From NCBI GenBank assembly GCA_963834855.1, contig CAWIDH010000029.1:1-64000 (forward strand): a stretch of DNA of 64,000 nt, read 5' to 3'. The notes under the pieces were generated by a model, which was not told the DNA's origin, did no database searches, and worked only from the letters and a program-made list of their open reading frames with translations. Of this stretch, positions 37,566-46,682 are shown piece by piece. Both the position numbers and the translations under genes were made by a program. This DNA is from DATJKD01 sp963834855. GTDB lineage: Bacteria > Pseudomonadota > Gammaproteobacteria > Steroidobacterales > Steroidobacteraceae. The first letter of the stretch is position 1; each line of letters starts with the position of its first letter.

Positions 37566-39278
37566 TCAGCGGATATAGCCCAGGCTCTCCAGCTTCACGA
37601 GTATGCGGTGCGCGGCCAGGTCCGGCGAGAGCGTACGGGTGTCGATACGCATCTCGGGGTTCTGCGGCTCCTCGTACGGATCGCTGATGCCGGTGAACTC
37701 CTTGAGCGTTCCGGCGCGCGCCTTCGCGTAGAGACCCTTGCGGTCGCGCGCCTCGCAGGTCTCGAGCGGGGTCGCGACGTGGATCTCGACGAACCCGCCG
37801 GACTCCTCGACCATCTCGCGCACCTGGCGCCGCGTCGCGGCGTAGGGCGCGATCGGCGCGCAGATCGCGACGCCGCCGTACTTGGTGATCTCGGAAGCGA
37901 CGAAGCCTATCCGCAGGATGTTGATGTCGCGGTGCTCGCGCGAGAACCCGAGCTCGCTCGAGAGGTGCTTGCGCACGATGTCGCCGTCGAGCAGCGTCAC
38001 ACGGCGCGTGCCGATCTCGAGCAGCTTCACGAGCAGCGCATTCGCGATGGTCGATTTCCCGGAGCCCGAGAGACCGGTGAAGAACACCGTGAAGCCCTGC
38101 CGGTGGCGCGGCGGATGCGCCTTGCGCAGCTCCTCGATGATCTCGGGGAAGGAAAACCAGTCCGGGATCTCGAGCCCCTCGCGCAGTCGCCGCCGGAATT
38201 CCGTGCCCGACACCTTGAGCACCGTCATGTCCGGCGTGATCTCGTCCTCGGGCAGGAACTGCGCCTTCTGGGCGACGTAGACCATTTCGCGGAAGGGCAC
38301 GAGGGTGACCTCGATCTCCTTCTCGTACTCGCGCAGCAGCTGCTGCGCGGCGTAGGGCTCGTAGTACGGGTCGCCATTCCGGCTCACTCCCGGCCCGGCG
38401 TGATCGCGGCCGACGATCAGGTGCGTGCAGCCGTAGTTCTTGCGGATGATCGCGTGCCACAGCGCCTCCCTCGGGCCCGCCATGCGCATGGCGAGGTTGA
38501 GGAGGCTCAACGCGGTGGTCTGCTCGGGATAGTGCTTGAGCATGTGCTCGTAGCAGCGGACACGGGTGTAGTGATCGATGTCGCCCGGCCGGGTCATGCC
38601 GACCACGGGATGCAGCAGGAGATTGGCCTCGCACTCGCGCGCGGCCCGGAACGTCAGCTCCTGGTGGGCGCGGTGCATGGGGTTGCGGGTCTGGAACGCG
38701 ACGACCTTGCGCCAGCCGAGCTTGCGGAAGCGCCCGCGGAGCTCCGCCGGCGAGTCGCGCAGGATCTTGAAGTCGTAGTGCATCGATGGCTCGACGCCAC
38801 GCAGCCTGCCGCCGACATAGACGTTGCCCGTGCGATGCTTGAGGAAGTGGACGCCCGGGTGATGGTCGTCCTCGGTGCCGTAGACGCTTCGCGCCTCGGC
38901 GGCCTTGTCGGGCTCCCAGCGGTCGCCCACCTCCATGGTGGCGATCAGCACGCCTTCCGGATCCCGCAAAGCGATGTGGTCGCCCTCCTTGATCGAGGCG
39001 GCGAACTCACGTGAGACGTCGAGATTGACCGGGATGGGCCAGACCACCCCGGTGGGCAGTCGCATCGTCGCGAGCACCTGCTCGTACTCGGCCCGGTTGA
39101 GGAAGCCCTCGAGAGGCGAGAACGCGCCGTTCAGAAGCAGCTCGAGGTCGCAGAGCTGTCGCGCACTCAGGTTCCAGGACGGGTAATCGCGAGCGGCGGC
39201 CTTTTCCTTCTCGGCCGCCGATTCGGTGAGGTAAAGCTCCTTCAGCGTGCCGCCATGCGGCTCCTTGAATGCACCCAT
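37566..39278 (-). CDS. bifunctional ATP sulfurylase / APS kinase
   Basis: 570 residues. The N-terminal PUA-like and ATP sulfurylase parts show VAFQTRNPMHRAHQELTF (QTRNPMH at 196-202) and the GRDHAGPG loop (290-297). The C-terminal APS kinase has P-loop GLSGSGKST at 402-410, then DGDIVRKHLSSELGFSREHR and FVASEITKYGG. It makes APS from sulfate and ATP, then phosphorylates APS to PAPS. This homo-oligomeric Sat-CysC fusion differs from the CysDN type. No cysH or sulfate transporter lies next to it, so it may serve sulfation or assimilation; I cannot tell which. Confidence 0.93.
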   Translation of the reverse strand: MGAFKEPHGGTLKELYLTESAAEKEKAAARDYPSWNLSARQLCDLELLLNGAFSPLEGFLNRAEYEQVLATMRLPTGVVWPIPVNLDVSREFAASIKEGDHIALRDPEGVLIATMEVGDRWEPDKAAEARSVYGTEDDHHPGVHFLKHRTGNVYVGGRLRGVEPSMHYDFKILRDSPAELRGRFRKLGWRKVVAFQTRNPMHRAHQELTFRAARECEANLLLHPVVGMTRPGDIDHYTRVRCYEHMLKHYPEQTTALSLLNLAMRMAGPREALWHAIIRKNYGCTHLIVGRDHAGPGVSRNGDPYYEPYAAQQLLREYEKEIEVTLVPFREMVYVAQKAQFLPEDEITPDMTVLKVSGTEFRRRLREGLEIPDWFSFPEIIEELRKAHPPRHRQGFTVFFTGLSGSGKSTIANALLVKLLEIGTRRVTLLDGDIVRKHLSSELGFSREHRDINILRIGFVASEITKYGGVAICAPIAPYAATRRQVREMVEESGGFVEIHVATPLETCEARDRKGLYAKARAGTLKEFTGISDPYEEPQNPEMRIDTRTLSPDLAAHRILVKLESLGYIR

Positions 39279-39308
39279 GTATCCCCCGGCTCGCGATGCG
39301 CCTCTTGC

Positions 39309-42089
39309 TCAGGCCGCGCCCTTGTCCGCGGTCGCGGCGGTCCCGTCGTTCTCCGAGCGACATGATATCGGCCCGGCGCCGGCATTGAAGCGGCGGATCC
39401 AGGAGATGCACTCGTCCGCCGGCAGCGCCGGGCTGTACAGGTAGCCCTGGGCCTGGTCGCAGCCGGCCTCGGCGAGGAACGCGGCCGTCCACTCGGTCTC
39501 GACGCCCTCGGCGACCACTTCGAGCGCCAGAGCATGCGCCATCGTCACGGTCGATCCCACGATCACCCGGTTGTCTTCCCGGGTCTGCAGGTCGGTGACG
39601 AACGACTTGTCGAGCTTGAGCGCGTGCACGGGCAGGTCGCGCAGGTAGCCGAGAGATGAGAACCCGGTGCCATAGTCGTCGATCGCGACGGGCACGCCGA
39701 GATCCGCGATCTCGCGAATCGTGCGCAGGGCACGCGGCAGGTCAATCATCATCGCGCTCTCGGTGATCTCGAGCTCGAGCGTGTCGGGCAGCTCGCCGCA
39801 GCGCGCGAGCAGCGTCTTGAGGCGCGCGGGGAAGGCGGCGTCCTGCAGCAGCCGCGCCGAGAGGTTCACGGCGACGCGAAGCGCAAGCCCCTGGGCGCGC
39901 CACCGGCTGGCCTGCGCCAGGGCTTCGACGATCGTCCATTCGGTGAGCGGACGCACCAGGTCCGTGGACTCCGCGAGCGGTATGAATTCCGCGGGCCCGA
40001 TTGCGCCCAGCGCGGGATGCTGCCAGCGCAGGAGCGCTTCCACGCCTTCCACGCGCCGCGTGCGCAGGTTCACCTTCGGCTGGTACGCAAGCCTCAGGTC
40101 CGGCGTGCCGATCGCGGCCCGGAGGCTCGCGACCATGGCCAGCCGCCGCACGTTGTGAGCGTCGCGGGCTTCATCGTAGAACTCGGATGCCGCGAGCCCG
40201 CGCTTCGCCGTGTACATCGCGACGTCCGCGCGCTGCAGCAGCGTCCAGGCGTCGCGCGCATCGCGCGGCGCGCGCGCGATCCCGATGCTGACTCCCACGT
40301 CGATGGCGACGCCCTGGGCGTCGATCGGGGTGCGGAGCGCTTCCCCGAGGGCCTGCGCGATGCGGGCGGCCGTGGGGTCGTCGCAGCCCGGCAGCATCAC
40401 CGTGAACTCATCGCCACCGATGCGCGCGAGGAGCCCGCGGTCGCCAATCACCGCACGGAACCGGCTCGCTACTTCCTGCAGGATGCGGTCGCCGGCGTCG
40501 TGCCCCAGCGTGTCGTTGACCTCCTTGAAGCGGCAGAGGTCCAGCATGAGCAGCGCCGCGGGCGAGGCATCGGTGCAGTCGCGGAGGATCCCCTCCATGT
40601 TCGACACCAGCGCCGAGCGATTCGGCAGCGTCGTGAGCGCGTCGTGCGTGGCGCGGTATTCGAGCTCCCGCTGCTGAGCGAGTCGCTCGCTGATGTCGCG
40701 CGCAATCACGGTGTAGAGCTCCTCGTCTGCGAGGAGGACACGGCTCACCGTGAGTTCGACCGGGAACACCGATCCGGTCCGCGTCGTGCCTTCGGCCTCG
40801 ATCACGGAGGCCGCGAGGGCCGCGAGCGGTGGTCCGCGCAGTTCCGGGATCAGCTCGCCGAACGATGCGCCGGCCAGGCCCCCGGCCTGGAAATCGAAGA
40901 GCCTCGCTGCAGATGGGTTCGCAATCTGGACGCAGCCTCCGGCATCGACGCAGAGGATTGCGTCCGCCGACGAGTCGACGACACTCTGGAGCAGCGCATC
41001 GCGGCGACGCAGGCCGAGCGCGAAGGCCAGGGCCCGCAGCGTCTGCTCGTCGAGCGAAATCAGCGTACCTGCGAGAAAGACCGCGACCGTGACGAGCGCC
41101 GGTGCTGCGAACTCGATCGAGAGCCCCGTCCACGAGTACGCCAGCACGAAGGCGGCGCCCTGCGACCCGAGGATGGCCATGACGGTGGCGAGGCAGGAGC
41201 GCCAGCCCAGCGATCGGCACATGGCCGCCGTGAGTGCGGCGAGGGCGGCGAGGGTGGAGAGCTGGAACCATTGCGGCGGCGAGCGCGCAACGCCCTGGCG
41301 CACCGTTTCGACCGAGAGCGCCTGTACGACGATCCCGGGCAGCGCCCGATGCACCGGCGCGGCGAGGATGTCGTTGAGCTCGATCGCGGTCGCGCCCACG
41401 AACACCGTCCGGCCGCGCAACTCGCCAGGATCGACCCGGCCTGCGAGCAGGTCGGCGTACGAGACATAGCCGAACGAGGACAGTGCGATCGAGTAGTCGA
41501 TCGGCAGGTCCGACCCTTCACGGAGCGACGGGTACAGCAGGCGGACGACCGAAGGCAGCTCGTGGTGGCCGTCGCGCCAGGTCGGCCGAAATCGGCGCAC
41601 GAGGCTGTCGCCATCGAGCAGCTGGTTCGCGGAGGCGAGTATCGCGTGGCGGGCGAAGCGATCCAGCGGCCTGCGCAGAACGGCGTCCGTGTTCGCGCCG
41701 CTCGCTTGTTGCAGGAAGGCGGGCAGGATGATCGGCGCGCCGGTCCAGGCGTCGAGCGCGGCCTCGAGCCGGGCATCGTCGGCCTCGGTGGATGGCGAAC
41801 TGAAGTCGATGTCGACGAACACCTGCCGTGGAGAGGCCGCAGCCAGCCGCTCGATGAGGCGCGCGTGGTGACGCCGCGGCCATGGCCAGGTGTGGAGCTC
41901 CGCGAGGCTGAGGGCGTCTATTCCGACGATGACGATGTCGGAGTCGACCTCATGCTGGAGCAGCCTCGCGCGCGCATCGACCGCCTCGCGCTCGATGAAT
42001 TCCAGGTGGCCGCCGGCACGCAGCGCCGCGACCGCGGCGAAGGCGAGCACGGCGATCGCCGGCCAGGCATACCGCCGTCGATGCGACAT
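39309..42089 (-). CDS. CHASE2-PAS-GGDEF-EAL c-di-GMP enzyme
   Basis: 926 residues. TM near 10-27, then an extracytoplasmic CHASE2 domain (DSDIVIVGIDALSLAELHTW, FVDIDFSSPSTEADDARLEA, LRGRTVFVGATAIELNDILA), three TM helices near 270-345, a PAS domain (SVVDSSADAILCVDAGGCVQ), GGDEF with intact ARIGGDEFTVML, and EAL with VEALLRWQHP, AVNLSA, LELEITES, DDYGTGFSSLGY, LKLDKSF and AEGVE. Both catalytic sites look complete, so it could make and break c-di-GMP. It starts directly after the fecR-like stop (TAAATG), so the two are coupled. Confidence 0.93.
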   Translation of the reverse strand: MSHRRRYAWPAIAVLAFAAVAALRAGGHLEFIEREAVDARARLLQHEVDSDIVIVGIDALSLAELHTWPWPRRHHARLIERLAAASPRQVFVDIDFSSPSTEADDARLEAALDAWTGAPIILPAFLQQASGANTDAVLRRPLDRFARHAILASANQLLDGDSLVRRFRPTWRDGHHELPSVVRLLYPSLREGSDLPIDYSIALSSFGYVSYADLLAGRVDPGELRGRTVFVGATAIELNDILAAPVHRALPGIVVQALSVETVRQGVARSPPQWFQLSTLAALAALTAAMCRSLGWRSCLATVMAILGSQGAAFVLAYSWTGLSIEFAAPALVTVAVFLAGTLISLDEQTLRALAFALGLRRRDALLQSVVDSSADAILCVDAGGCVQIANPSAARLFDFQAGGLAGASFGELIPELRGPPLAALAASVIEAEGTTRTGSVFPVELTVSRVLLADEELYTVIARDISERLAQQRELEYRATHDALTTLPNRSALVSNMEGILRDCTDASPAALLMLDLCRFKEVNDTLGHDAGDRILQEVASRFRAVIGDRGLLARIGGDEFTVMLPGCDDPTAARIAQALGEALRTPIDAQGVAIDVGVSIGIARAPRDARDAWTLLQRADVAMYTAKRGLAASEFYDEARDAHNVRRLAMVASLRAAIGTPDLRLAYQPKVNLRTRRVEGVEALLRWQHPALGAIGPAEFIPLAESTDLVRPLTEWTIVEALAQASRWRAQGLALRVAVNLSARLLQDAAFPARLKTLLARCGELPDTLELEITESAMMIDLPRALRTIREIADLGVPVAIDDYGTGFSSLGYLRDLPVHALKLDKSFVTDLQTREDNRVIVGSTVTMAHALALEVVAEGVETEWTAAFLAEAGCDQAQGYLYSPALPADECISWIRRFNAGAGPISCRSENDGTAATADKGAA

Positions 42090-43376
42090 TTACGGCCCGA
42101 GCAGTCCCCGCAAGGGTGCGACGACTTCCTCGACGATCGGCGACAGGGGCGGGACGACTTGATCTACGACAACGGGCAGCGGCGCGGCCACGTCCTCGAC
42201 GACCGGCGGCAGCGCCGCGACGACGTCTTGTGCAGCGATCGGGGCGGCGTCAGGGGCCGCGACGTCCAGGTCCACCACCGGCGCACTCGAGTCGGCTCCC
42301 ACGCCGACGCCAAGGTCGACGCCGATCGGTCCCAGCGTGACGCCCGCATCGACCGCCGTCGAGCCGCCGATCGCCACCCCCGCGTCGGCTGCGACCGGCA
42401 CCGCCAGCGTGCCGACCTCGATGCCTGCCGCTGCGCCGGCGTCGACTGCGGGTGCTCCCAGGTCGACTGCGGCAACCGGGGCGTGCAATCCGGCCGGGGC
42501 GTGACCGAGCTTGAACCTCGCATCGATGTCAGTCCCGGCGGCTTTCGGATCGAGGGTCACGGCGGGTACGCCGACTCGCCCGGTCACCGCACCGCCTTCC
42601 ACCAGGGTCGCACCGCCGGACGTCGTGCGCGACCTGTTCTCGTCCTCGGTGCCGGTGGGTGCCAGCGCGTCGGTGGCGGGTTCAGTCCTCGTTGCATCGG
42701 CTGATCGTGAATCGTCGGATTCGCTCCTCGCGTCGCTGCGCGCGCGAATCGCATCGCCCGTGTCCATGTCGAGCACGCGGATCGAGCGATCGCCGCGAGC
42801 GCGAGTCGCGATTTCGCCCGCGTTGAGCTGCACGACGTCGCTGTCGTCCGGTGTCCAGACCTCGAGACGGCCCTCGAAGAGCGCGACCGTCGCGCTTCCG
42901 GCCTCGGCGGCCACGTTGAAACGCGTTCCCTTGACGACGGCGACGAGATACGGAGTCTCGATGCGTAGCTTCCGGCCCGGGCGCTTCGCGACGTCGTAGA
43001 GAACGTTTCCCTTCGGCTGGCTGACGTGCTCGATCAAGCCATCCGCCGCGATCACGGCGGGCAGGTCGACGTGGGTGTTGCTCGCGACGGACACCGTCGT
43101 CGCGCCCTGGCGCAGCTCGATCCGGCCGTCGCGGCCCGTATTAATGGTCGCTGGGGTCTCGATGACCGAACCCGGCCGCACGGTGCGCGCCGACCCGCGC
43201 GCGGAGATGCGCACGTCACCCTGGACCGCGACGACGATGATGGGAGCGTCCGGGCCGGACTCAGCAGCGACCGATCCTGTGCTCACGGCGAGCATGAGCA
43301 GGGCGGTCAGCATCACGAAGAAAGTCGACGTCGATCTCACGCGGCACGCTCCCTGGCCAGGGATGGCAGAAATCAT
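42090..43376 (-). CDS. FecR-domain protein with long Ala/Val/Pro-rich tail
   Basis: About 428 residues from the ATG at 43376; the frame is open to 43466 and no ribosome site decides. Signal segment FFVMLTALLMLAVSTGSVAA. FecR domain near 65-200 (GDVRISARGSARTVRPGSVI, LRQGATTVSVASNTHVDLPA, VVKGTRFNVAAEAGSATVAL, FEGRLEVWTPDDSDVVQLNA). After an acidic linker, about 180 residues are low-complexity, rich in Val, Ala, Asp and Gly (VDLGVGVGADSSAPVVDLDV), ending in Pro/Val repeats (VVEDVAAPLPVVVDQVVPPL). The gene abuts that for CHASE2-GGDEF-EAL. Unlike FecR anti-sigma factors, no sigma-factor gene is adjacent. Confidence 0.8.
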   Translation of the reverse strand: MISAIPGQGACRVRSTSTFFVMLTALLMLAVSTGSVAAESGPDAPIIVVAVQGDVRISARGSARTVRPGSVIETPATINTGRDGRIELRQGATTVSVASNTHVDLPAVIAADGLIEHVSQPKGNVLYDVAKRPGRKLRIETPYLVAVVKGTRFNVAAEAGSATVALFEGRLEVWTPDDSDVVQLNAGEIATRARGDRSIRVLDMDTGDAIRARSDARSESDDSRSADATRTEPATDALAPTGTEDENRSRTTSGGATLVEGGAVTGRVGVPAVTLDPKAAGTDIDARFKLGHAPAGLHAPVAAVDLGAPAVDAGAAAGIEVGTLAVPVAADAGVAIGGSTAVDAGVTLGPIGVDLGVGVGADSSAPVVDLDVAAPDAAPIAAQDVVAALPPVVEDVAAPLPVVVDQVVPPLSPIVEEVVAPLRGLLGP

Positions 43377-43470
43377 ACGAATGCAGGGGTTTCGCATCTG
43401 TGAGTGCAGTCGCAGCGCCACGACGCGGGGATGCACGAGGATGCGTGCTGGCGCCGTGCGCGACATTGGA

Positions 43471-45010
43471 ATGTTTCATAATCCCCGCCATCGTCTGCTG
43501 CTTGTCATAAGTGCGCTCGCGCTCTGCGGGCGGCGCGGACGCCCTTGCCGTCGAGTCCATGCCGCTCACGGCCGCGGTGATCCGTGGCTCGAGCGTCTAT
43601 ACGCCTGCGCAGCTCTTCGCGACCTACCGCGACGAGCTCGGACAGCCCATCGACGGCGCACGCGCGCGGGCCGTGATCGGCGCGGTCGGGGACTTGTACG
43701 AGCGCGACGGCTACTCGCGTCCGGAAGTGCGCGCGGACGGCGAGCTCCCTGCGCCGGGCATCATGAGGCTCGAGGTGGTGGAGCCGCAGATCACCGAGGT
43801 CGTCATCGAGGGCGATGCGGGTCCGCACCGGGCACGACTCGAGGAGCTCTCATCGCAGCTCGAGCACATGCAGCCGATCCGACGCGGCGACGTGCAGCGG
43901 GTACTCGGCCGGATGCGCGAACTGCCGGGACTGTCGCTCGTTGCGAACACCCGGCGGGACGACGAGCACCGCAATGGCTATGCGATCGCCGTGAACGCCA
44001 CTTTCGATCCCGTGGACGGCTCGGTCGGCGCCAGCAATCGCGGCACCGAGGAAATCGGGCCCGTCTTTCTGAACGCCCAGGCGGTCGCAAACGGCTGGTT
44101 GACCGGCATGGAGAAACTGGGGCTGCTGTTCACCGCAGCGACCGACGTGGACGAGTACCGCAGCATCGGCGCGTTCGTCGACATGCCGATCAATTCGCGC
44201 GGCACGCGTGCGTTCCTGCTCGCGTTCGGGTCCGATGCGGAGCCGGATACGGCGGCCGGTGCGCCCGTCGATGAATACGTGCGCGAGCGTGCGACGCTGC
44301 GCATCACGCATCCGTTGGCGGGCGGCACGCGTGCGAGTCTTTCGCTCGCCGCCGCTCTTGATGCCGAGGACTTCGAGATCCGCCGCGACGGCGCTGAGCT
44401 GCAGGAAGATCGGCTCCGGGTCGTCCAGGTTGGCGCGCGTGCGGGCTTTCGCCCCGGTGCGCGCACGCAGTACGACGCGACGCTCGAGCTGCGCAAGGGC
44501 CTCGACGCCCTGGGCGCCGGTCTGCAGACCGAGGATCCCGCCCACGATCCACGCCGTGCGGATTTCCTGTTGACGAGGCTGCAGCTCGTACAGCTCACGC
44601 GCCTAGGCGATGCCTGGTCCGTCCGGCTCGACGTCCTCGCCCAGCATACGGCGTATGTCCTGCCCTACAGCGAGCGCTTCAAGGTGGGCGGCGAGCGCCT
44701 GGGCCGCGGATTCGAGGTCAGCGAGATCGCCGGCGATCGCGGAGCCGGCGCCAAGCTCGAATTGCGGCGCAACCTCACGGTGGAATGGCCGTTCTCGATC
44801 AAGCCCTCGGCGTATGGTTTCTACGACATCGGTGCGACGTGGAACCAGGACGTCGGCGGGCGCGCTTCCGCCGCGACGGCCGGTCTCGGCATCGCGGCGC
44901 AGTCGGGCCGCTTTTCGGGTTACGTCGAGCTCGCGAAGCCGCTGACGCGGCCGGATCTCGAGGGCAAGCGCAGCGCGACCGTATTCGGCGGGCTCAGCGT
45001 CCGCCTCTGA
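43471..45010 (+). CDS. two-partner secretion transporter (TpsB/ShlB/FhaC type), frameshift in signal peptide
   Basis: The intact frame (from 43511) lacks a signal peptide, but the neighbouring frame starting at ATG 43471 gives MFHNPRHRLLLVISALALC, which joins GGADALAVES after a one-base shift near 43530. The mature part has POTRA_2 features (LTAAVIRGSSVYTPAQLFAT, LYERDGYSRPEVRADGEL), a second POTRA-like half, and a 16-strand-type barrel ending KRSATVFGGLSVRL. The family VRGY-like motif is replaced by KVGGERLGRGFEVSEIAGDR. About 512 residues. No TpsA exoprotein is adjacent. It is divergent from the FecR gene, suggesting a shared control region. Confidence 0.82.
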
Positions 45011-45049
45011 CCTGCTCGAGCGGCGGGCTCTTCGCCGGAGCGCGCGTTG

Positions 45050-45496
45050 TCACGCATCATGCCGCGCGACCCGCTTGCCCGACTCGTCGATCATGAGCTC
45101 GCCGTCCTGCTTGCGGAACGGTCCAGGCGGCCAACGCTCGAGCAGGTCGAGCACGATCTCGCTGGGCCGGCACAGCCGCACGCCCTTCGGCGTGCATACG
45201 ATCGGCCGGTTGACGAGCACGGGGTGCGCGGTCATGGCCGCGATGATCGCCTCGTCGCCGACCGATGGGTCGAGCAGGCCGAGCTCCTCGACCGGCGTCT
45301 TCGCCGTGCGCAGCGCCTCGCGCGGCGAGAGCCCGGCGGCGGCGAAGAGCCCGAGCAGCTGCGCGCGCGTCCAGCCCGTCTCGAGGTATTGGATCACGGT
45401 CGGCGCGTACCCGGCTGCCTCGATTACGGCCAGCACGTTGCGGGACGTACCACAGGCGGGGTTGTGATGAATGACGATCGGAAACGTTCCACGCAT
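45050..45496 (-). CDS. arsC: arsenate reductase (glutaredoxin-dependent, ArsC family)
   Basis: 148 residues. ATG 45496 is placed by homology: IVIHHNPACGTSRNVLAVIE follows, with the catalytic Cys15 in the same HNPACGTSRN string as E. coli ArsC. Substrate-binding Arg residues are in NRPIVCTPKGVRLCRPSEIV. The C-terminus continues LDLLERWPPGPFRKQDGE. It reduces As(V) to As(III) with glutathione/glutaredoxin. No arsB, acr3 or arsR-type partner lies beside it, so resistance would need an exporter elsewhere. Convergent with the TpsB gene and divergent from ogt. Confidence 0.93.
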   Translation of the reverse strand: MRGTFPIVIHHNPACGTSRNVLAVIEAAGYAPTVIQYLETGWTRAQLLGLFAAAGLSPREALRTAKTPVEELGLLDPSVGDEAIIAAMTAHPVLVNRPIVCTPKGVRLCRPSEIVLDLLERWPPGPFRKQDGELMIDESGKRVARHDA

Positions 45497-45608
45497 GGGG
45501 TCGCCCTCCCGAGCCTGCGATGTCCTGGTCGCGGACTCGGACATGGTAGACCGTAGCGAGACCGCGTCGGAGCAGGTCGCCGTCGCCGGTGCTAGCATCG
45601 GCCTCGGC

Positions 45609-46142
45609 ATGACGGTTTCCGCTTTCGCAGTATTCGAAACCGAGATCGGCTGCTGCGGCATTGCCTGGAGCGACCGCGGCGTCGCGGGCGTGCAGCTGCC
45701 GGAGGCGAACGAGGCCGCCACACGCGCCCGCCTGCAGCGACGATTCCCGTCGGCGACCGAGGCTTCGCCGCCACCCGAGGTGCAGGCGGCGATCGATGGC
45801 ATCGTGGCGCTGCTCGCGGGTGAGGACAGTGACCTCGCAGGTGTCGAGGTCGATTACCGCGCGACGCCCGAGTTCAATGTCTCTGTCTATCGGATCGCGC
45901 GGACGATCGCGCCGGGCCAGACGCTGACCTACGGCGAGATCGCCAGCCGGCTCGGCGATCCGGCTGCAGCGCGCGACGTCGGGCAGGCGCTCGCGAGGAA
46001 CCCGATCCCGATCATCGTCCCCTGTCACCGCGTGCTCGCGGCCGGCGGCCGCGCCGGCGGCTTCTCCGCGCCGGGCGGCGTCATGACGAAGCGTAAGCTG
46101 CTGGAGATCGAGCGCCGCCGCACGCCGTTCACGCTGACCTGA
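45609..46142 (+). CDS. ogt: methylated-DNA-protein cysteine methyltransferase
   Basis: 177 residues from ATG 45609. The DNA-binding wing FNVSVYRIARTIAPGQTLTY, then GEIASRLGDPAAARDVGQAL and the active site IPIIVPCHRVL with acceptor Cys139 are canonical; GGRAGGFSAPGGVMTKRKLL follows. The usual IPCHR is VPCHR, a conservative change. It removes O6-alkyl groups from guanine in one suicidal step. Together with the Ada-AlkA fusion at 21 kb the window has both direct reversal and excision of alkyl damage, in separate units. Confidence 0.93.
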   Translation: MTVSAFAVFETEIGCCGIAWSDRGVAGVQLPEANEAATRARLQRRFPSATEASPPPEVQAAIDGIVALLAGEDSDLAGVEVDYRATPEFNVSVYRIARTIAPGQTLTYGEIASRLGDPAAARDVGQALARNPIPIIVPCHRVLAAGGRAGGFSAPGGVMTKRKLLEIERRRTPFTLT

Positions 46143-46150
46143 CCACCGAA

Positions 46151-46223
46151 AATCGGCTCAGAGCTGAATATTGGCGATAAATCGGCTCAGAGCTGAGTAT
46201 CCCGGATAAATCAGCTCCGAGCC
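46151..46223. repeat. array of three GGCTC-N-GAGCC palindromes, 29 bp period
   Basis: Cores at 46155-46165 and 46184-46194 (both GGCTCAGAGCT) and 46213-46223 (AGCTCCGAGCC). The starts are exactly 29 bp apart, and the spacer keeps a common shape (ATATTGGCGATAA, GTATCCCGGATAA). The third core overlaps the stop codon of the minus-strand SRPBCC gene. It lies between the convergent ogt and SRPBCC genes. Confidence 0.85.
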
Positions 46224-46682
46224 GGATTTTCCGGCTCGGCCAACGCGCGCGCGAGCGCATCGAGCATCGTCGTCCACCCGGTCCGCACGCGATCCGCAAA
46301 ATCGGCCCAGCGCGGATCCATCGCGTGCACCAGCGAGAGCTCGCAGCCGCGATCGAGCGGCTCGATGTCGATGGTCACGCGGCTTTCGTCCACCGATTCC
46401 CCGGCGATGCCCCAGGTGAAGGCGAGCCGCCGTCGGCCGCTCGATCTCGAGGTAGCGTCCGACGTGGTCGATCTCCGCGCCCTGGCGACGCACGAGAAAG
46501 GAGAATGCGCCACCCACCCGCGCGTCGAGGTCGATCCGAAGGATCTCCTCGTCGCGCAGCGCCGGACCGAACATCCACCGCCCGATCATCGCCGGCGTGA
46601 GCCAGGCGTCGAACACGCGTTCGGCCGGCGCCTCGAACCGACGGCTCACGCGCACCGTGGATCCCGCCTCGGGGCTGCTCAT
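46211..46682 (-). CDS. SRPBCC/AHSA1-type protein, frameshifted
   Basis: ATG 46682 overlaps the stop of the upstream SRPBCC gene (ATGA). Start MSSPEAGSTVRVSRRFEAPA, then VFDAWLTPAMIGRWMFGPAL, DEEILRIDLDARVGGAFSFL. Near 46432 the frame shifts; the next frame gives RRLAFTWGIAGESVDESRVT, DIEPLDRGCELSLVHAMD, and the final helix GWTTMLDALARALAEPE. About 157 residues, the usual AHSA1 START-like fold that binds hydrophobic ligands. Its last codons and stop (ARS-TGA) lie in a GGCTC-N-GAGCC repeat unit, so the repeat forms the end of the gene. Confidence 0.82.

Noticed and set aside
40017..42704. Plus-strand frame of 895 codons opposite the CHASE2-GGDEF-EAL and FecR genes
   Set aside because: Runs through two real genes in antisense, no motif, Arg-rich shadow composition.
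46155..46223. CRISPR-like array because of regular 29 bp spacing
   Set aside because: Repeats are only ~11-16 bp, spacers are AT-rich and similar to each other, only three units, no cas genes.
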